Shown here piece by piece: positions 46,578 through 56,208 of a stretch of 64,000 nt of DNA. Each line of letters begins with the position of its first letter. Position 1 is the stretch's first letter. The notes below the pieces were generated by a model, which saw only the letters and a list, made by a program, of their open reading frames with translations, made no database searches and had not been told where the DNA came from. This DNA is from Microbulbifer hainanensis (GTDB taxonomy: Bacteria; Pseudomonadota; Gammaproteobacteria; Pseudomonadales; Cellvibrionaceae), in assembly GCF_014904735.1 (NCBI RefSeq), contig NZ_JACZCR010000010.1, positions 103,057-167,056 of the forward strand. The letters are read 5' to 3'. The position numbers and the translations under genes are program-made.

Positions 46578-48722
46578 TCAGTGCAACACGATCACTTCAT
46601 TGGCATCCAGGTTCAGCACCGCAGAGCCACCGCTGACACTGACGACGTCAGAGCCCACCAGGCTGGCGTAGCTGCCATCGGCCAGTGCCAGGCTACTGAC
46701 AGTGATCGAGGTGCTGCCGCCGCGGTTGACCGCCACCAGCACCACATCGCTGCCGGACTGGCGCTCGAACACCAGGATGTCGCCGTTGACCCAGCGCTGG
46801 TTATAGCTGCCGCTGGCAAGTGCCGGGCTCTGGGCGCGCAGTTCGGCCAGGGCGCTGATCTCCTGGAAGGCGGCCGAGGTCTGTGCGAACGAAGGCATCG
46901 CCTCGCGATTGTACGGGTCGTGCCCCACTTGGCCATCGCCGTTGGCGGTGAACCAGGTGGAGTTCTGCTCGGTGCCGTAGTAGATGGTCGGGATGCCCGG
47001 CAGGGTCATCACCAGCGCCATGCCCAGGTTCTGGCGCGCGTCCGCCAGCGCCTTGCTGAAGCCCTTGCCGGTGCGGCCGTTGTCCACCGGACCCGTGGTC
47101 TGCAGGTAGACGCTGGTGCGCGTGGCATCGTGGTTGTCGAGAAAGATCGGCTGCCAGGACTCGCGGCCGCCCATGGCGCCCGGGCGCGACTGGATATGGC
47201 TGTCCAGCGCGGTCATGGTGATATCGCCGGCAATGGCCGCCTCGATCTGGTTGCGCAACTGGAAGTCCAGCAGCTCGGAGCCGTGGTTCTCGTTGAGGAA
47301 GGTCATGGAGTTGCTGTCACCGGCACCGGCGCCATACCACTCGCCGAAGATATACACATCCGGGTTCTGCGCGCGCATGGCGGCACTGAAACGGTCGATA
47401 AAGCCCGGCTCGATATGCTTGATCGCATCGATACGGAAGGCGTCGACACCGTGACTCATCCACTTGCTGGCCGCGTCGATCAGGTACTGGTCGGCGGCGC
47501 TGTTGCTGCCGCTGGTGCCGTGATTGAAGTCGGTCAGGTTGAACAGCGTCTTGTTGCGGTAGGCCCAGGGGTCGTCCCATTCAGCTGGACAGCTGGTGGA
47601 TGGATCGCTGTCGTAGCAGTCGGCGATGGCGCCGTTGTGGTGATACCAGGTGCCGTTGTCGCTGGCATTGTCGGTGACGAATACGCCCTCCTTATACAGG
47701 GCGCCGAACTCGTACTGATCGTCCTGGTTGGAGTGATTCAGGGCAATATCCAGCACCAGCTTCATGCCGCGCGCCTCCATGGCTGCATCCAGCTGGTCCA
47801 CCAGCGCCCAGTCGCCCAGGTGCTCATCCACTTCGTAGAAATCCCGCCCCCAGTAGCCGTGGTAGGCGCCCTCGCTACCAGAATTGTCGATATTGTTCAC
47901 CAGTGGCGTGACCCAGATGGCGGTGACGCCGAGCGCCTGCAGGTAGTCCAGTTTGTCGATCAGGCCCTGGATATCGCCGCCCCAGTACTTCTTCCACTCG
48001 GAAATATCGCCGCTCTGCTTGGTGGTCGAAGTGGCCGCAGCGTTGTTGCCGTTGTCGTTGCTGGTGTCACCGTTGTTGAAACGGTCCACGAAGGCAAAGT
48101 AGATGGTGCGGTTGCGGAAATCCTGGCTCACCTGCGGTGTGCCGCAGTCGGTGCCCAAGTCGGTGGTCACGCTGACCAGCGTATTGGTGCCGCCGTCGAC
48201 GACGATGTGGGTCCAGCCACTGGCGGCCTGGTCTGCAGCCGGGAAGGCATCGGTGCCCCAGCCCCCGTCCGGGTCCACCTTGAAGCGCGGGCCGCCGTTG
48301 GCGTCGCCGCTGGTGAAATTGCGGCAGGCCTCGTACTGGCTGGTGCCGGCGACCGGGGCCATCAGGTCGCCCTCGGCCCAGCTGTTGTGGGTACCACGCA
48401 GGTGGTAGGTGGTGCCGGCCGCGGTAATTTTGTAATCGTGGGTGTCGGTGTAGAACTCTATATCCCAGGTGCCGGCGCTGACGGGAATATTGGCTCCATC
48501 CCGGGCGCCGTTGAGACCGTAGTTTTCACTCCAGTCCCCGTAGCGGTCGAACTTGATTTCGCCGTCCGCGGCGAAGACGACGGCACCAGCAATCACGGTA
48601 TTGCTGCCGATGTCCTGCATCGGGTCCGCCTGCCAGTTGTTGTGGGTACCGCGCAGGTACCACTCGGCGTGGGCACTGAGGCTGAACACCAGCAGCGCTG
48701 CCACGATGGATATCTTCTTCAT
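46578..48722 (-). CDS. Secreted GH13 alpha-amylase with two N-terminal starch-binding-like modules
   Basis: A 714-residue protein with a signal peptide (residues 1-19, ending AHA). Two related N-terminal modules follow, opening WYLRGTHNNW (about residue 21) and YHLRGTHNSW (about residue 106); they resemble the pullulanase/SusE-like modules that bind starch. The GH13 domain has GVTAIWVTPLVNN, DIALNHS, nucleophile Asp in GVDAFRIDAIKH, acid Glu in IFGEWYG and Asp in FLDNHD, followed by a C-terminal beta domain. It would degrade starch outside the cell or in the periplasm. It is divergent from the next GH13 gene across 244 bases. Confidence 0.9.
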   Translation of the reverse strand: MKKISIVAALLVFSLSAHAEWYLRGTHNNWQADPMQDIGSNTVIAGAVVFAADGEIKFDRYGDWSENYGLNGARDGANIPVSAGTWDIEFYTDTHDYKITAAGTTYHLRGTHNSWAEGDLMAPVAGTSQYEACRNFTSGDANGGPRFKVDPDGGWGTDAFPAADQAASGWTHIVVDGGTNTLVSVTTDLGTDCGTPQVSQDFRNRTIYFAFVDRFNNGDTSNDNGNNAAATSTTKQSGDISEWKKYWGGDIQGLIDKLDYLQALGVTAIWVTPLVNNIDNSGSEGAYHGYWGRDFYEVDEHLGDWALVDQLDAAMEARGMKLVLDIALNHSNQDDQYEFGALYKEGVFVTDNASDNGTWYHHNGAIADCYDSDPSTSCPAEWDDPWAYRNKTLFNLTDFNHGTSGSNSAADQYLIDAASKWMSHGVDAFRIDAIKHIEPGFIDRFSAAMRAQNPDVYIFGEWYGAGAGDSNSMTFLNENHGSELLDFQLRNQIEAAIAGDITMTALDSHIQSRPGAMGGRESWQPIFLDNHDATRTSVYLQTTGPVDNGRTGKGFSKALADARQNLGMALVMTLPGIPTIYYGTEQNSTWFTANGDGQVGHDPYNREAMPSFAQTSAAFQEISALAELRAQSPALASGSYNQRWVNGDILVFERQSGSDVVLVAVNRGGSTSITVSSLALADGSYASLVGSDVVSVSGGSAVLNLDANEVIVLH

Positions 48723-48876
48723 CGTAGGTGGTCTCTCTTACTTATTGTTTTCATCGCTGTCATACAGCGGAGCGCTCTGTTCCGCTGCAGCCACCAACAG
48801 GTATAAACCGACCCAAAAGCCTGAACATCCTCCCCCCGGGGGTCGTGGAGAATTTAGGCGCCATCCCGCCCGGCGG

Positions 48877-48902
48877 GGCTCCCCCTCGGCAAAGGGGGAG
48901 CC
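48877..48902. other. GC-rich hairpin in the divergent GH13 promoter region
   Basis: Arms GGCTCCCCC (48877-48885) and GGGGGAGCC (48894-48902) around eight bases, within the 244-base gap between two divergent GH13 genes. It lies some 65 bases before the right-hand gene and has no T-run. It may form in that gene's leader RNA. Confidence 0.45.
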
Positions 48903-48966
48903 GGGGCGACACCTATCCGTGCACAATGACGATTGGGGCATTGCGAATAAATAAAGGGAGCCCGTT

Positions 48967-50823
48967 ATGAAACGCTTTTCCGCGCTGATCCTGGCACTGT
49001 GCTGCGCCGCACCGGTGGCGGCAGAAACCGGTGCCGTAGAGAGAGTAGAGCCACCCAACTGGTGGACCGGCATGGCCGTGCCGGACCTGCAACTAATGGT
49101 GCACGGTGAAGACATCGCCGGATTGCAGGCGAGCCTCGACTACCCGGGAGTGAAACTGGTGGGTACCGAACGCGAGGAGAATCCCAACTACCTGTTCCTC
49201 GACCTGCAGGTAACGCCGGAAACCGAGCCGGGCACATTGGATATCGCCCTACGTGACGGCGACAACACGCGCGCGGTTATCCACTATCAGCTGCAGGCCC
49301 GCAAACCCGGCTCCGCCCAGCGCCACGGCTTCGATTCCAGTGATGCCATCTATCTGCTGACGCCGGACCGCTTCGCCAACGGCAATCCCGGCAACGACAG
49401 TACCGCAGACACCATTGAGGGCGCCGATCGCCAACACCCCGGCGGCCGCCACGGTGGCGACCTGACGGGCATGCGCCAACATCTGGACTATGTGGCGGAC
49501 CTGGGCTTTACCCAGATCTGGCCGACGCCGCTGGTCGAGAACGACCAGCCCAGCTACTCCTATCACGGCTACGCCGCCACCGACCTGTACAAAATCGATC
49601 CGCGCTTCGGCAGCAACGACGATTACCGTGCATTCGTGCAGGACGCCCGTAAAAACGGCATCGGCGTGATCCAGGATATCGTGTTGAACCATCTCGGTAG
49701 CCACCACTGGTGGCTGGGCGACCTGCCTTCCGGCGACTGGCTGAATGGCGACGGTATCAAGAAAGGGGAATTCCCCATCACCAGCCATATGCGCACCACC
49801 CTGGCGGACCCATACGCCGCCGACGTGGATCGCGAGGCCTTCTCCAGCGGCTGGTTTGTCGACTCCATGCCCGACATGAACCAGCGCAACCCACATGTGG
49901 CCAACTACCTGATCCAGAATTCCCTCTGGTGGGTGGAGTCCGCCGACCTTTCCGGCATTCGCGCCGACACCTACGGTTATTCGGATCCGGAATTCCTGCA
50001 CCGCTGGTCGGCGCGCATTCATCGCGAGTACCCCAACTTCAGCGTTGTCGGCGAGGAGTGGAGCCGCAACCCGGTAGTGGTATCCCACTGGCAGATCGAT
50101 AAAAAGAACCCGGACGGCTACCAATCCTATCTGCAGAGCCTGATGGATTTCCCGCTGTTCTACGCACTGCGCGAAAGCCTGGCGGAAGAAGACACGCTGC
50201 ACAGTGGCCTCACCGACCTGTACGAGGCACTGGTCAACGATATCCTCTACCCGCACCCGCAGCGGATGGTAATCCTGGGTGGCAACCACGACACCAGCCG
50301 CCTGTACAGTGCACTCGACGATGATTACGGGCTGTACAAGATGGCGGTGACTTACCTCGCCACCATGCGCGGCATACCGCAGTTTTTCTACGGCGACGAG
50401 CTGCTGATGCAGAGCCCCAAGGAGCGCGACGACGGGATAGTGCGCAGCGACTTTCCCGGCGGCTGGCACGGTGACAGTGCCAACGGCTTTACCGGCAAAG
50501 GACTCTCGCGGGACCAGCAGCGCGCGCAGGACTATGTCCGCGCGCTGTTCAACTGGCGCCGCCAAACCCCGGCGGTACAGAACGGAGCACTGAAGCACTT
50601 CGCCCCGCTGGATGGCCCCTATGTCTATTTCCGCTACGACGATCGCAACAAGGTCATGGTGGCGATGAACAAGTCCGACCAGCCGTACAAGCTGGATATG
50701 GCGCGTTACGCGGAAGCACTCGACGGCGAGACCCACGCCACCGATGTGATTTCCGGCAAACACCACAAACTGGATCAGTTGGTGGTACCGGCGCGGGATG
50801 TGCTGGTTGTGGATCTGAAATAA
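48967..50823 (+). CDS. GH13 neopullulanase/cyclomaltodextrinase-like enzyme, exported
   Basis: A 618-residue protein with a signal peptide (residues 1-19, ending PVAAE). An N-terminal beta-sandwich (about residues 25-115, opening VERVEPPNWWTGM) is typical of SusA-like cyclomaltodextrinases. The barrel has DAIYLLTPDRFANG, DIVLNHLGSHHWW, nucleophile Asp in GIRADTYGY, acid Glu in VVGEEWSRNP and Asp in GNHDTSRL. Such enzymes cut cyclodextrins, pullulan or maltodextrins in the periplasm. A GGGAG ribosome binding site precedes the ATG. The alpha-glucosidase gene follows after 141 bases. Confidence 0.91.
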   Translation: MKRFSALILALCCAAPVAAETGAVERVEPPNWWTGMAVPDLQLMVHGEDIAGLQASLDYPGVKLVGTEREENPNYLFLDLQVTPETEPGTLDIALRDGDNTRAVIHYQLQARKPGSAQRHGFDSSDAIYLLTPDRFANGNPGNDSTADTIEGADRQHPGGRHGGDLTGMRQHLDYVADLGFTQIWPTPLVENDQPSYSYHGYAATDLYKIDPRFGSNDDYRAFVQDARKNGIGVIQDIVLNHLGSHHWWLGDLPSGDWLNGDGIKKGEFPITSHMRTTLADPYAADVDREAFSSGWFVDSMPDMNQRNPHVANYLIQNSLWWVESADLSGIRADTYGYSDPEFLHRWSARIHREYPNFSVVGEEWSRNPVVVSHWQIDKKNPDGYQSYLQSLMDFPLFYALRESLAEEDTLHSGLTDLYEALVNDILYPHPQRMVILGGNHDTSRLYSALDDDYGLYKMAVTYLATMRGIPQFFYGDELLMQSPKERDDGIVRSDFPGGWHGDSANGFTGKGLSRDQQRAQDYVRALFNWRRQTPAVQNGALKHFAPLDGPYVYFRYDDRNKVMVAMNKSDQPYKLDMARYAEALDGETHATDVISGKHHKLDQLVVPARDVLVVDLK

Positions 50824-50964
50824 CTGGAAAGGTTTATACCGGGCATTCAAATAGCGGTGACCGGGGCGGCCCTGTTGCCGTTGGCCGCTTGGGAAACAGC
50901 CTCTTCGGCAATGGTTTCCCACGAGGCCAACGGCATCAGGGCTTTCGCATTGAGAGTAGAGGCG

Positions 50965-53421
50965 ATGAAGATGTCGAAGTTTTTTCTGCGCAGCTGTGCG
51001 GTTCTTTTGCTACTGTGCAGCACCTGCGTCAGCGCGAGCGCTGCGGCCAATAATAAGGCACCGCGGGTTTATCGCGGCCACCAGATCAGTGACCATTCAC
51101 TGACGGTCTCCACCAGTGACGGCAGTGTCACCCTGACCCCGCTGAACAGTGCGTCAATGGAAGTCCACTACCAGCGCGACGGGCTGAAGCAGCTGCCCTC
51201 CTTTGCCATCGCTCCACACAGTGAGGTAAAGGTTCCCGCAGCCACGCTGAAAGAGGAAAAAGGCCGCTTGATCTACCGCACCGACGGCCTCTCTGCGGTG
51301 ATCCACAAATCGCCCTTTTCCATCGACTACCTGCACAATGGCAAGCCGCTGGTCAGCGAGGAACTGGGGTTTTTCGCCAAAGAGACACTGCGGGGATTCC
51401 GCTTCGACCTGAGCCCCGATGAAAAGCTGCTCGGTGGCGGCGAGCGAGTTCTGGGCATGGATCGCCGCGGCCAGCGCTTCCCGCTGTACAACAAGGCGCA
51501 CTACGGCTACACCACCGAATCCAGCCAGATGTATTTCAGCCTGCCGGCCGTGTTATCGAGCAACAAGTACATTCTGCTGTTCGACAACAGCGCCAGCGGT
51601 GCCATGGACCTGGGTGCCAGTGAAGCAAATGTCATGCAGTTCGAAGCGGTCGCCGGGCGCACTTCCTACATCATTGTCGCCGGCGACGATTATCCGCAAC
51701 TGATCAACAATTATGTCGACGTCACCGGCAAGCAGCCGCTGCCACCTCGCTGGGCCCTGGGCAACTTCGCCTCGCGCTTCGGCTACCACACGGAAAAGGA
51801 AGTGCGGGAAACCATCGATAAATTTGCAGAGGAAGATTTCCCCCTCGACGCGGTGGTACTCGACCTCTACTGGTTCGGCCCGGATATCCAGGGCCATATG
51901 GGCAACCTGGCCTGGGACCGCAACGCCTTTCCGCAGCCGGAAAAAATGATGGCCGACTTCAAGCAGCGCGGCATCAATACGATTCTTGTGACCGAGCCGT
52001 TCATTCTCACCACCTCCAAGCGCTGGGACGACGCCGTCACGAACAATGCACTGGCAAAGAACCTGGCCGGCGATCCCAAGCGTTTCGATTTCTATTTCGG
52101 CAACACCGGTCTGGTCGATGTTTTCTCCAAAGACGGCCGCGACTGGTTCTGGAATATTTACGACGGCCTGCGCAAACAGGGCGTGGCCGGCTGGTGGGGA
52201 GACTTGGGCGAACCGGAAGTACATCCCTCCGATACCGTGCACGCGATCGGCATGGCAGATGAAATTCACAATGCCTACGGTCACCGCTGGGCGCAGATGC
52301 TGTACGACCGTCAGACCGCCGAACAGCCAGAGCGCCGCCCTTTCATCATGATGCGCGCCGGCTTCCCCGGCTCACAGCGTTTCGGCATGATTCCCTGGAC
52401 CGGTGATGTCAGCCGCGAATGGGGTGGCCTGCAGCCGCAGGTGGAGCTGGCACTGCAGATGGGGCTGCTCGGATTCGGCTACACCCACTCCGACCTGGGC
52501 GGCTTTGCCGGGGGCGAGGAGTTCGATCGCGAGCTCTACCTGCGCTGGCTCGAGTACGGCGTCTTCCAGCCGGTCTACCGCCCGCACGCACAGGAAGAAA
52601 TCGCACCGGAGCCGGTATTCCACGACCGCAAGACCCGCAACATCGCGCGCGAGTTCATCAAGCTGCGCTACCGCCTTCTGCCCTATAACTACACCCTCGC
52701 GTTCGAAAACAGCCAGACCGGCATGCCGCTGATGCGCCCGCTGTTTTTCGAAAATGAAAGCGACCCTGCGCTGATGGACTACAAGGATGCCTACCTGTGG
52801 GGCAACGACTTTCTCGTAGCACCGGTGACACAGCCGGATGTCGACAAGGTTGCGGTAAAACTACCCGGCGGAGTCTGGTTCAACTACTGGAACGACGACC
52901 AGTACAGCGGCAATGAAGCGCAGGTGGACGTGGACCTGGACACGATTCCGGTACTGGTGCGCGCCGGCGCTTTTATTCCCACTGCAGACGACATGGACAC
53001 CACCCGCGACTACTCGAGCAAACACCTGACACTCGATTACTACGCCCACCCGACGGCAGTGAACTCAAGTAGCTATATCTACGAAGATGACGGGGTGACC
53101 GCCAACGCCTTCGCCAAGGGCCAGTATGAAAAACTGCATTTCAGTGCGGCGCGCAGTGCCGAGGGTGTCGAATTCGCGTTTACCCGAGATGGTAATGGCT
53201 ACGCCGGCGCGCCCGAGAGCCGTGCTATCACCCTGAAACTACACAACTGGCAACAGGCTCCCTCCGCCATTGCCGCCGACGGCCAAGCACTGAAAGTATT
53301 CTCCCGCGAAGACGATTTCGCCGAGGCACAGACTGGAGCCTGGTACGACAAACGCAATCGCAAGCTGCTGGTTAAATTCAACTGGGGCAAATCGCCGCTG
53401 AATTTGATCGTAAAGCCGTGA
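50965..53421 (+). CDS. GH31 alpha-glucosidase, exported
   Basis: An 818-residue protein. The start at 50965 is chosen because AGAGG lies 6 bases before it and it gives a standard signal peptide (KFFLRSCAVLLLLCSTCVSASA); a longer frame runs upstream without one. GH31 features: N-terminal beta-sandwich (GGGERVLGMDRRG), nucleophile Asp in WWGDLGEPEVH, acid/base Asp in WTGDVSREWGG, then HSDLGGF and two C-terminal beta domains. It lacks the PA14 insert of the alpha-xylosidase at 9743. With two GH13 genes in the same transcript direction it should release glucose from maltodextrins in the periplasm, as SusB-type enzymes do. Confidence 0.9.
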   Translation: MKMSKFFLRSCAVLLLLCSTCVSASAAANNKAPRVYRGHQISDHSLTVSTSDGSVTLTPLNSASMEVHYQRDGLKQLPSFAIAPHSEVKVPAATLKEEKGRLIYRTDGLSAVIHKSPFSIDYLHNGKPLVSEELGFFAKETLRGFRFDLSPDEKLLGGGERVLGMDRRGQRFPLYNKAHYGYTTESSQMYFSLPAVLSSNKYILLFDNSASGAMDLGASEANVMQFEAVAGRTSYIIVAGDDYPQLINNYVDVTGKQPLPPRWALGNFASRFGYHTEKEVRETIDKFAEEDFPLDAVVLDLYWFGPDIQGHMGNLAWDRNAFPQPEKMMADFKQRGINTILVTEPFILTTSKRWDDAVTNNALAKNLAGDPKRFDFYFGNTGLVDVFSKDGRDWFWNIYDGLRKQGVAGWWGDLGEPEVHPSDTVHAIGMADEIHNAYGHRWAQMLYDRQTAEQPERRPFIMMRAGFPGSQRFGMIPWTGDVSREWGGLQPQVELALQMGLLGFGYTHSDLGGFAGGEEFDRELYLRWLEYGVFQPVYRPHAQEEIAPEPVFHDRKTRNIAREFIKLRYRLLPYNYTLAFENSQTGMPLMRPLFFENESDPALMDYKDAYLWGNDFLVAPVTQPDVDKVAVKLPGGVWFNYWNDDQYSGNEAQVDVDLDTIPVLVRAGAFIPTADDMDTTRDYSSKHLTLDYYAHPTAVNSSSYIYEDDGVTANAFAKGQYEKLHFSAARSAEGVEFAFTRDGNGYAGAPESRAITLKLHNWQQAPSAIAADGQALKVFSREDDFAEAQTGAWYDKRNRKLLVKFNWGKSPLNLIVKP

Positions 53422-53448
53422 CCAAGTTTAAGATTTGAGAGACAGACG

Positions 53449-55368
53449 ATGAAGAAGAAGTACTACTGGTTCAGCGCCGCTATCGCGCTCGCCGCCACCG
53501 GCCTCACCGGCTGCGGTCCCGAGGTCTCAGCGCCGGCCCAAGCAGCAACGGAAGAGACCTCCGCGAAGTCCACACAACAGCGCGCCCATGAAAACCCGGG
53601 AAAACCGGTGATCTACCAGGTCATGACGCGCCTGTTCGGCAACACCAACCCCACCAATAAACCCTGGGGTACCATCGAAGAAAACGGCGTGGGCAAGTTC
53701 AGCGATTTCACGCCGGAAGCGCTGGCGCAGGTCCACGACCTCGGCGCCACCTATATCTGGTACACCGGCGCACTGCACCATGCACTGGTGGGCGACTATA
53801 CAAAATACGGCATCAGCAATGACGACCCGGATGTGGTCAAGGGGCGCGCCGGCTCTCCCTATGCGATCAAGGACTATTACAGCGTCGACCCGGATCTGGC
53901 CGACGACCCGGCCAAGCGCCAGCAGGAATTCCGCGCGCTGATCGAGCGCAGCCACGCCGCCGGCCTCAAGGTGATTATGGATATCGTCCCCAACCATGTG
54001 GCGCGCGCCTACGAGTCGGCGGCAAAGCCCGGGAATGTGCACGACTTCGGTGCCAACGACGACACCTCTGTCACCTATGCCCGCGACAACAACTTCTACT
54101 ATGTGCCCGGCGAAGACTTCAAAGTCCCCGCTGCCGAGGGCGGTTACCGGCCGCTGGGTGGCGAGTCCAATCCGCTCGTCGATGGCAAGTTTGACGAGAG
54201 CCCGGCCAAGTGGACCGGCAATGGCGCCCGCGCGGCCCAACCCGCGTTCGACGACTGGTACGAGACGATAAAACTCAATTTTGGCGTGCGCCCGGACGGC
54301 AGCGAGGACTTCCCCAAGCTGCCTGCGGACTATGCCGATAAAGACTACCGCGCCCACGCCGCCTTCTGGGCAGACAAGGACGTACCGGACACCTGGAAAA
54401 AATTCCGCGATATCACCCGGTACTGGCTCGGCTTCGGCGTCGACGGATTCCGCTACGATATGGCCGGCATGGTACCGGTCGAGTTCTGGAGCTACCTGAA
54501 CTCGTCGATCAAGATGCAAAACCCCGATGCGGTACTGATCGCCGAGATCTACACCCCGGAGCGCTACCGCGACTATATCCGCCTCGGCAAAATGGACTAT
54601 CTCTACGATAAAGTCGGCACTTACGACGCGATCCGTGCCGTCATGGAGGGCAAGGGCAGCACCGATCAGATCGCCGCGGTTCAACAAGACCTGCAGGATA
54701 TCGCCCCGTACCTGCTGCACTTTATGGAAAACCACGACGAGCAGCGCATCGCCAGCAAGGAATTCGCCGGCAGCGGCGCCGCCGGTAAACCGGCAATGCT
54801 GGTGTCCGCAACGATCGCAGCCTCTCCGACGCTGGTCTACTTCGGTCAGGAGCTGGGTGAGAAGGCCGAGGGCGATGCGGGCTTCGGCAAGGCCAGCCGC
54901 ACCACAATCTTCGATTACTGGTCGGTGCCCAGCGTGCGCCGCTGGATCGACGGGGGCAAGTATGACGATGCGCAACTCAGTGCGGACGAAAAGCAGTTGC
55001 GCAGCTTTTACCGCACATTGCTGAATTTCTCAACAACCAGCAAGGCACTGCGGGGCAAGTATGCCGACCTGCACAGCTACAACCGCGCCCACTCACCCAA
55101 CTACGGTGACAAGCAGTTCGCGTTTGCGCGCTGGTCCGGCGATGAGAACCTGGTAATCGTGGCAAATTTTGCCGATCAAGCGAACAGCCTGAAACTGCAG
55201 CTCCCAGAAGCGCTGCTGCAGCAGTGGCAGCTATCCGACGGCAAATATGAGCTGAACGATCAGCTCGATGGTGCACAGAAGGCGACATTGCGGGTTAAAA
55301 ACGGGAAGGGTGAGATCGCGCTACAGCTGCAGCCTTTCGCCAGCCATATCTTCCGGGTGGACAGCTGA
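53449..55368 (+). CDS. GH13 alpha-amylase lipoprotein
   Basis: A 639-residue lipoprotein (lipobox LTGC at about residue 22), so anchored to a membrane and possibly surface-exposed. The GH13 barrel contains VIYQVMTRLFGN, DIVPNHVARAYES, nucleophile Asp in GVDGFRYDMAGM, acid Glu in LIAEIYTP and Asp in FMENHDEQR, followed by a C-terminal beta domain. A long insert after the third conserved strand (about residues 195-290) is typical of the outer-membrane amylases of polysaccharide loci. It is 27 bases behind the alpha-glucosidase gene. It completes the starch set with the transporter at 44828. Confidence 0.89.
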   Translation: MKKKYYWFSAAIALAATGLTGCGPEVSAPAQAATEETSAKSTQQRAHENPGKPVIYQVMTRLFGNTNPTNKPWGTIEENGVGKFSDFTPEALAQVHDLGATYIWYTGALHHALVGDYTKYGISNDDPDVVKGRAGSPYAIKDYYSVDPDLADDPAKRQQEFRALIERSHAAGLKVIMDIVPNHVARAYESAAKPGNVHDFGANDDTSVTYARDNNFYYVPGEDFKVPAAEGGYRPLGGESNPLVDGKFDESPAKWTGNGARAAQPAFDDWYETIKLNFGVRPDGSEDFPKLPADYADKDYRAHAAFWADKDVPDTWKKFRDITRYWLGFGVDGFRYDMAGMVPVEFWSYLNSSIKMQNPDAVLIAEIYTPERYRDYIRLGKMDYLYDKVGTYDAIRAVMEGKGSTDQIAAVQQDLQDIAPYLLHFMENHDEQRIASKEFAGSGAAGKPAMLVSATIAASPTLVYFGQELGEKAEGDAGFGKASRTTIFDYWSVPSVRRWIDGGKYDDAQLSADEKQLRSFYRTLLNFSTTSKALRGKYADLHSYNRAHSPNYGDKQFAFARWSGDENLVIVANFADQANSLKLQLPEALLQQWQLSDGKYELNDQLDGAQKATLRVKNGKGEIALQLQPFASHIFRVDS

Positions 55369-55386
55369 TCCCCGCTCTACTGCATC

Positions 55387-55421
55387 TGCTGCTGGCGCGG
55401 TCTCGGACCGCGCCAGCAGCA
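55387..55421. terminator. Strong hairpin between convergent transcripts
   Basis: Perfect 15-bp arms (55387-55401, 55407-55421) around the loop CTCGG. No T-run follows on either side. Its position between the amylase stop and the stop of the minus-strand operon suggests that it serves as a shared transcript end. Confidence 0.6.
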
Positions 55422-55434
55422 ACAGCAAAGCAAC

Positions 55435-56208
55435 TCAATAAAATTCGTACTCCAGCGACAGGCGCAGCGTCTGATCGGGGCTCTCGTCGGTAACCCCCAG
55501 AATCACGCCCACTTCCCACAGCAGTTGTCGCGCGCGCTCAAACTTGAAGGCGCCGCGCGCTACCGGGCCGATACCGAGCGTGTTCTGCCCCGCGTAGAGT
55601 TCCACCATGGGTTCGAACGCCGGCGACAGACGGTAGCGCGCCTGTAACCGCAGCTGTGTCTCCCATTCGTTTACCAGGTCATCACGCCATTCGTAGATAA
55701 CGGCAAAGTTGGCGGTGCCGGTCCAGCGCCCCCACTCCCGCGCACTGAGCAGTGTCGCCGCGGCTTCCCATTGCTTGTCTTCACGTTCACGCTCAAGCTC
55801 GAACAACATGCCCCAGTCGGCCGCATACTCGCCCTGCTCGGTGATTTGCCACTTGGCTTCCAGCTCCGCGCCTTCCACACTGAGGTTTTTGTCCTCGTGG
55901 TTGCCCGCCACCAGATACACCTCGCCAAACCAGCGGTCGGAAAAGCTGCGGCCGACGCCGAGACGATGGAGCTGGCGGTCGTCGAGCGCATCACTATTCT
56001 CATCGTTCAGCGCCACACTGCGCCATTCGATTTCCTTTTCCAACGGCTGTACATAGGGATCGTATACACGGTCGACCACGATGCCGTCAGCCCACGCGGG
56101 GGACAGCCACAAAGTGGCAGCGCTGCACAACGCCGGCACCAGCCAGCTGCGCGCATCATCAGTGTGCGCGTGCTTCGGGCAGATTCTGGCGGTACGAGCG
56201 AGAGACAT
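55435..56208 (-). CDS. Predicted outer-membrane beta-barrel protein, last gene of the iron/oxidase operon
   Basis: A protein of up to 257 residues. After a hydrophobic segment (LVPALCSAATLWLSPAWADG, about residues 23-42) the sequence alternates polar and hydrophobic residues in short strands and ends in LEYEFY, a C-terminal aromatic typical of outer-membrane barrels. No known family was recognised with certainty. The only in-frame ATG (56208) overlaps the FTR1 gene by 50 bases and gives an unusually long signal n-region; a GTG at codon 24 would give a signal peptide with almost no n-region. As the last gene behind an iron permease and a cupredoxin-like protein, it may help metal or product passage across the outer membrane. 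Confidence 0.7.
   Translation of the reverse strand: MSLARTARICPKHAHTDDARSWLVPALCSAATLWLSPAWADGIVVDRVYDPYVQPLEKEIEWRSVALNDENSDALDDRQLHRLGVGRSFSDRWFGEVYLVAGNHEDKNLSVEGAELEAKWQITEQGEYAADWGMLFELEREREDKQWEAAATLLSAREWGRWTGTANFAVIYEWRDDLVNEWETQLRLQARYRLSPAFEPMVELYAGQNTLGIGPVARGAFKFERARQLLWEVGVILGVTDESPDQTLRLSLEYEFY

Noticed and set aside
46581..48806. A 741-codon open frame on the + strand opposite the GH13 gene
   Set aside because: It is a shadow of the GC-rich amylase gene: low-complexity Val/Ala/Gly/His-rich translation, no motifs, and the minus frame has all GH13 catalytic residues. The same holds for the other long antisense frames.
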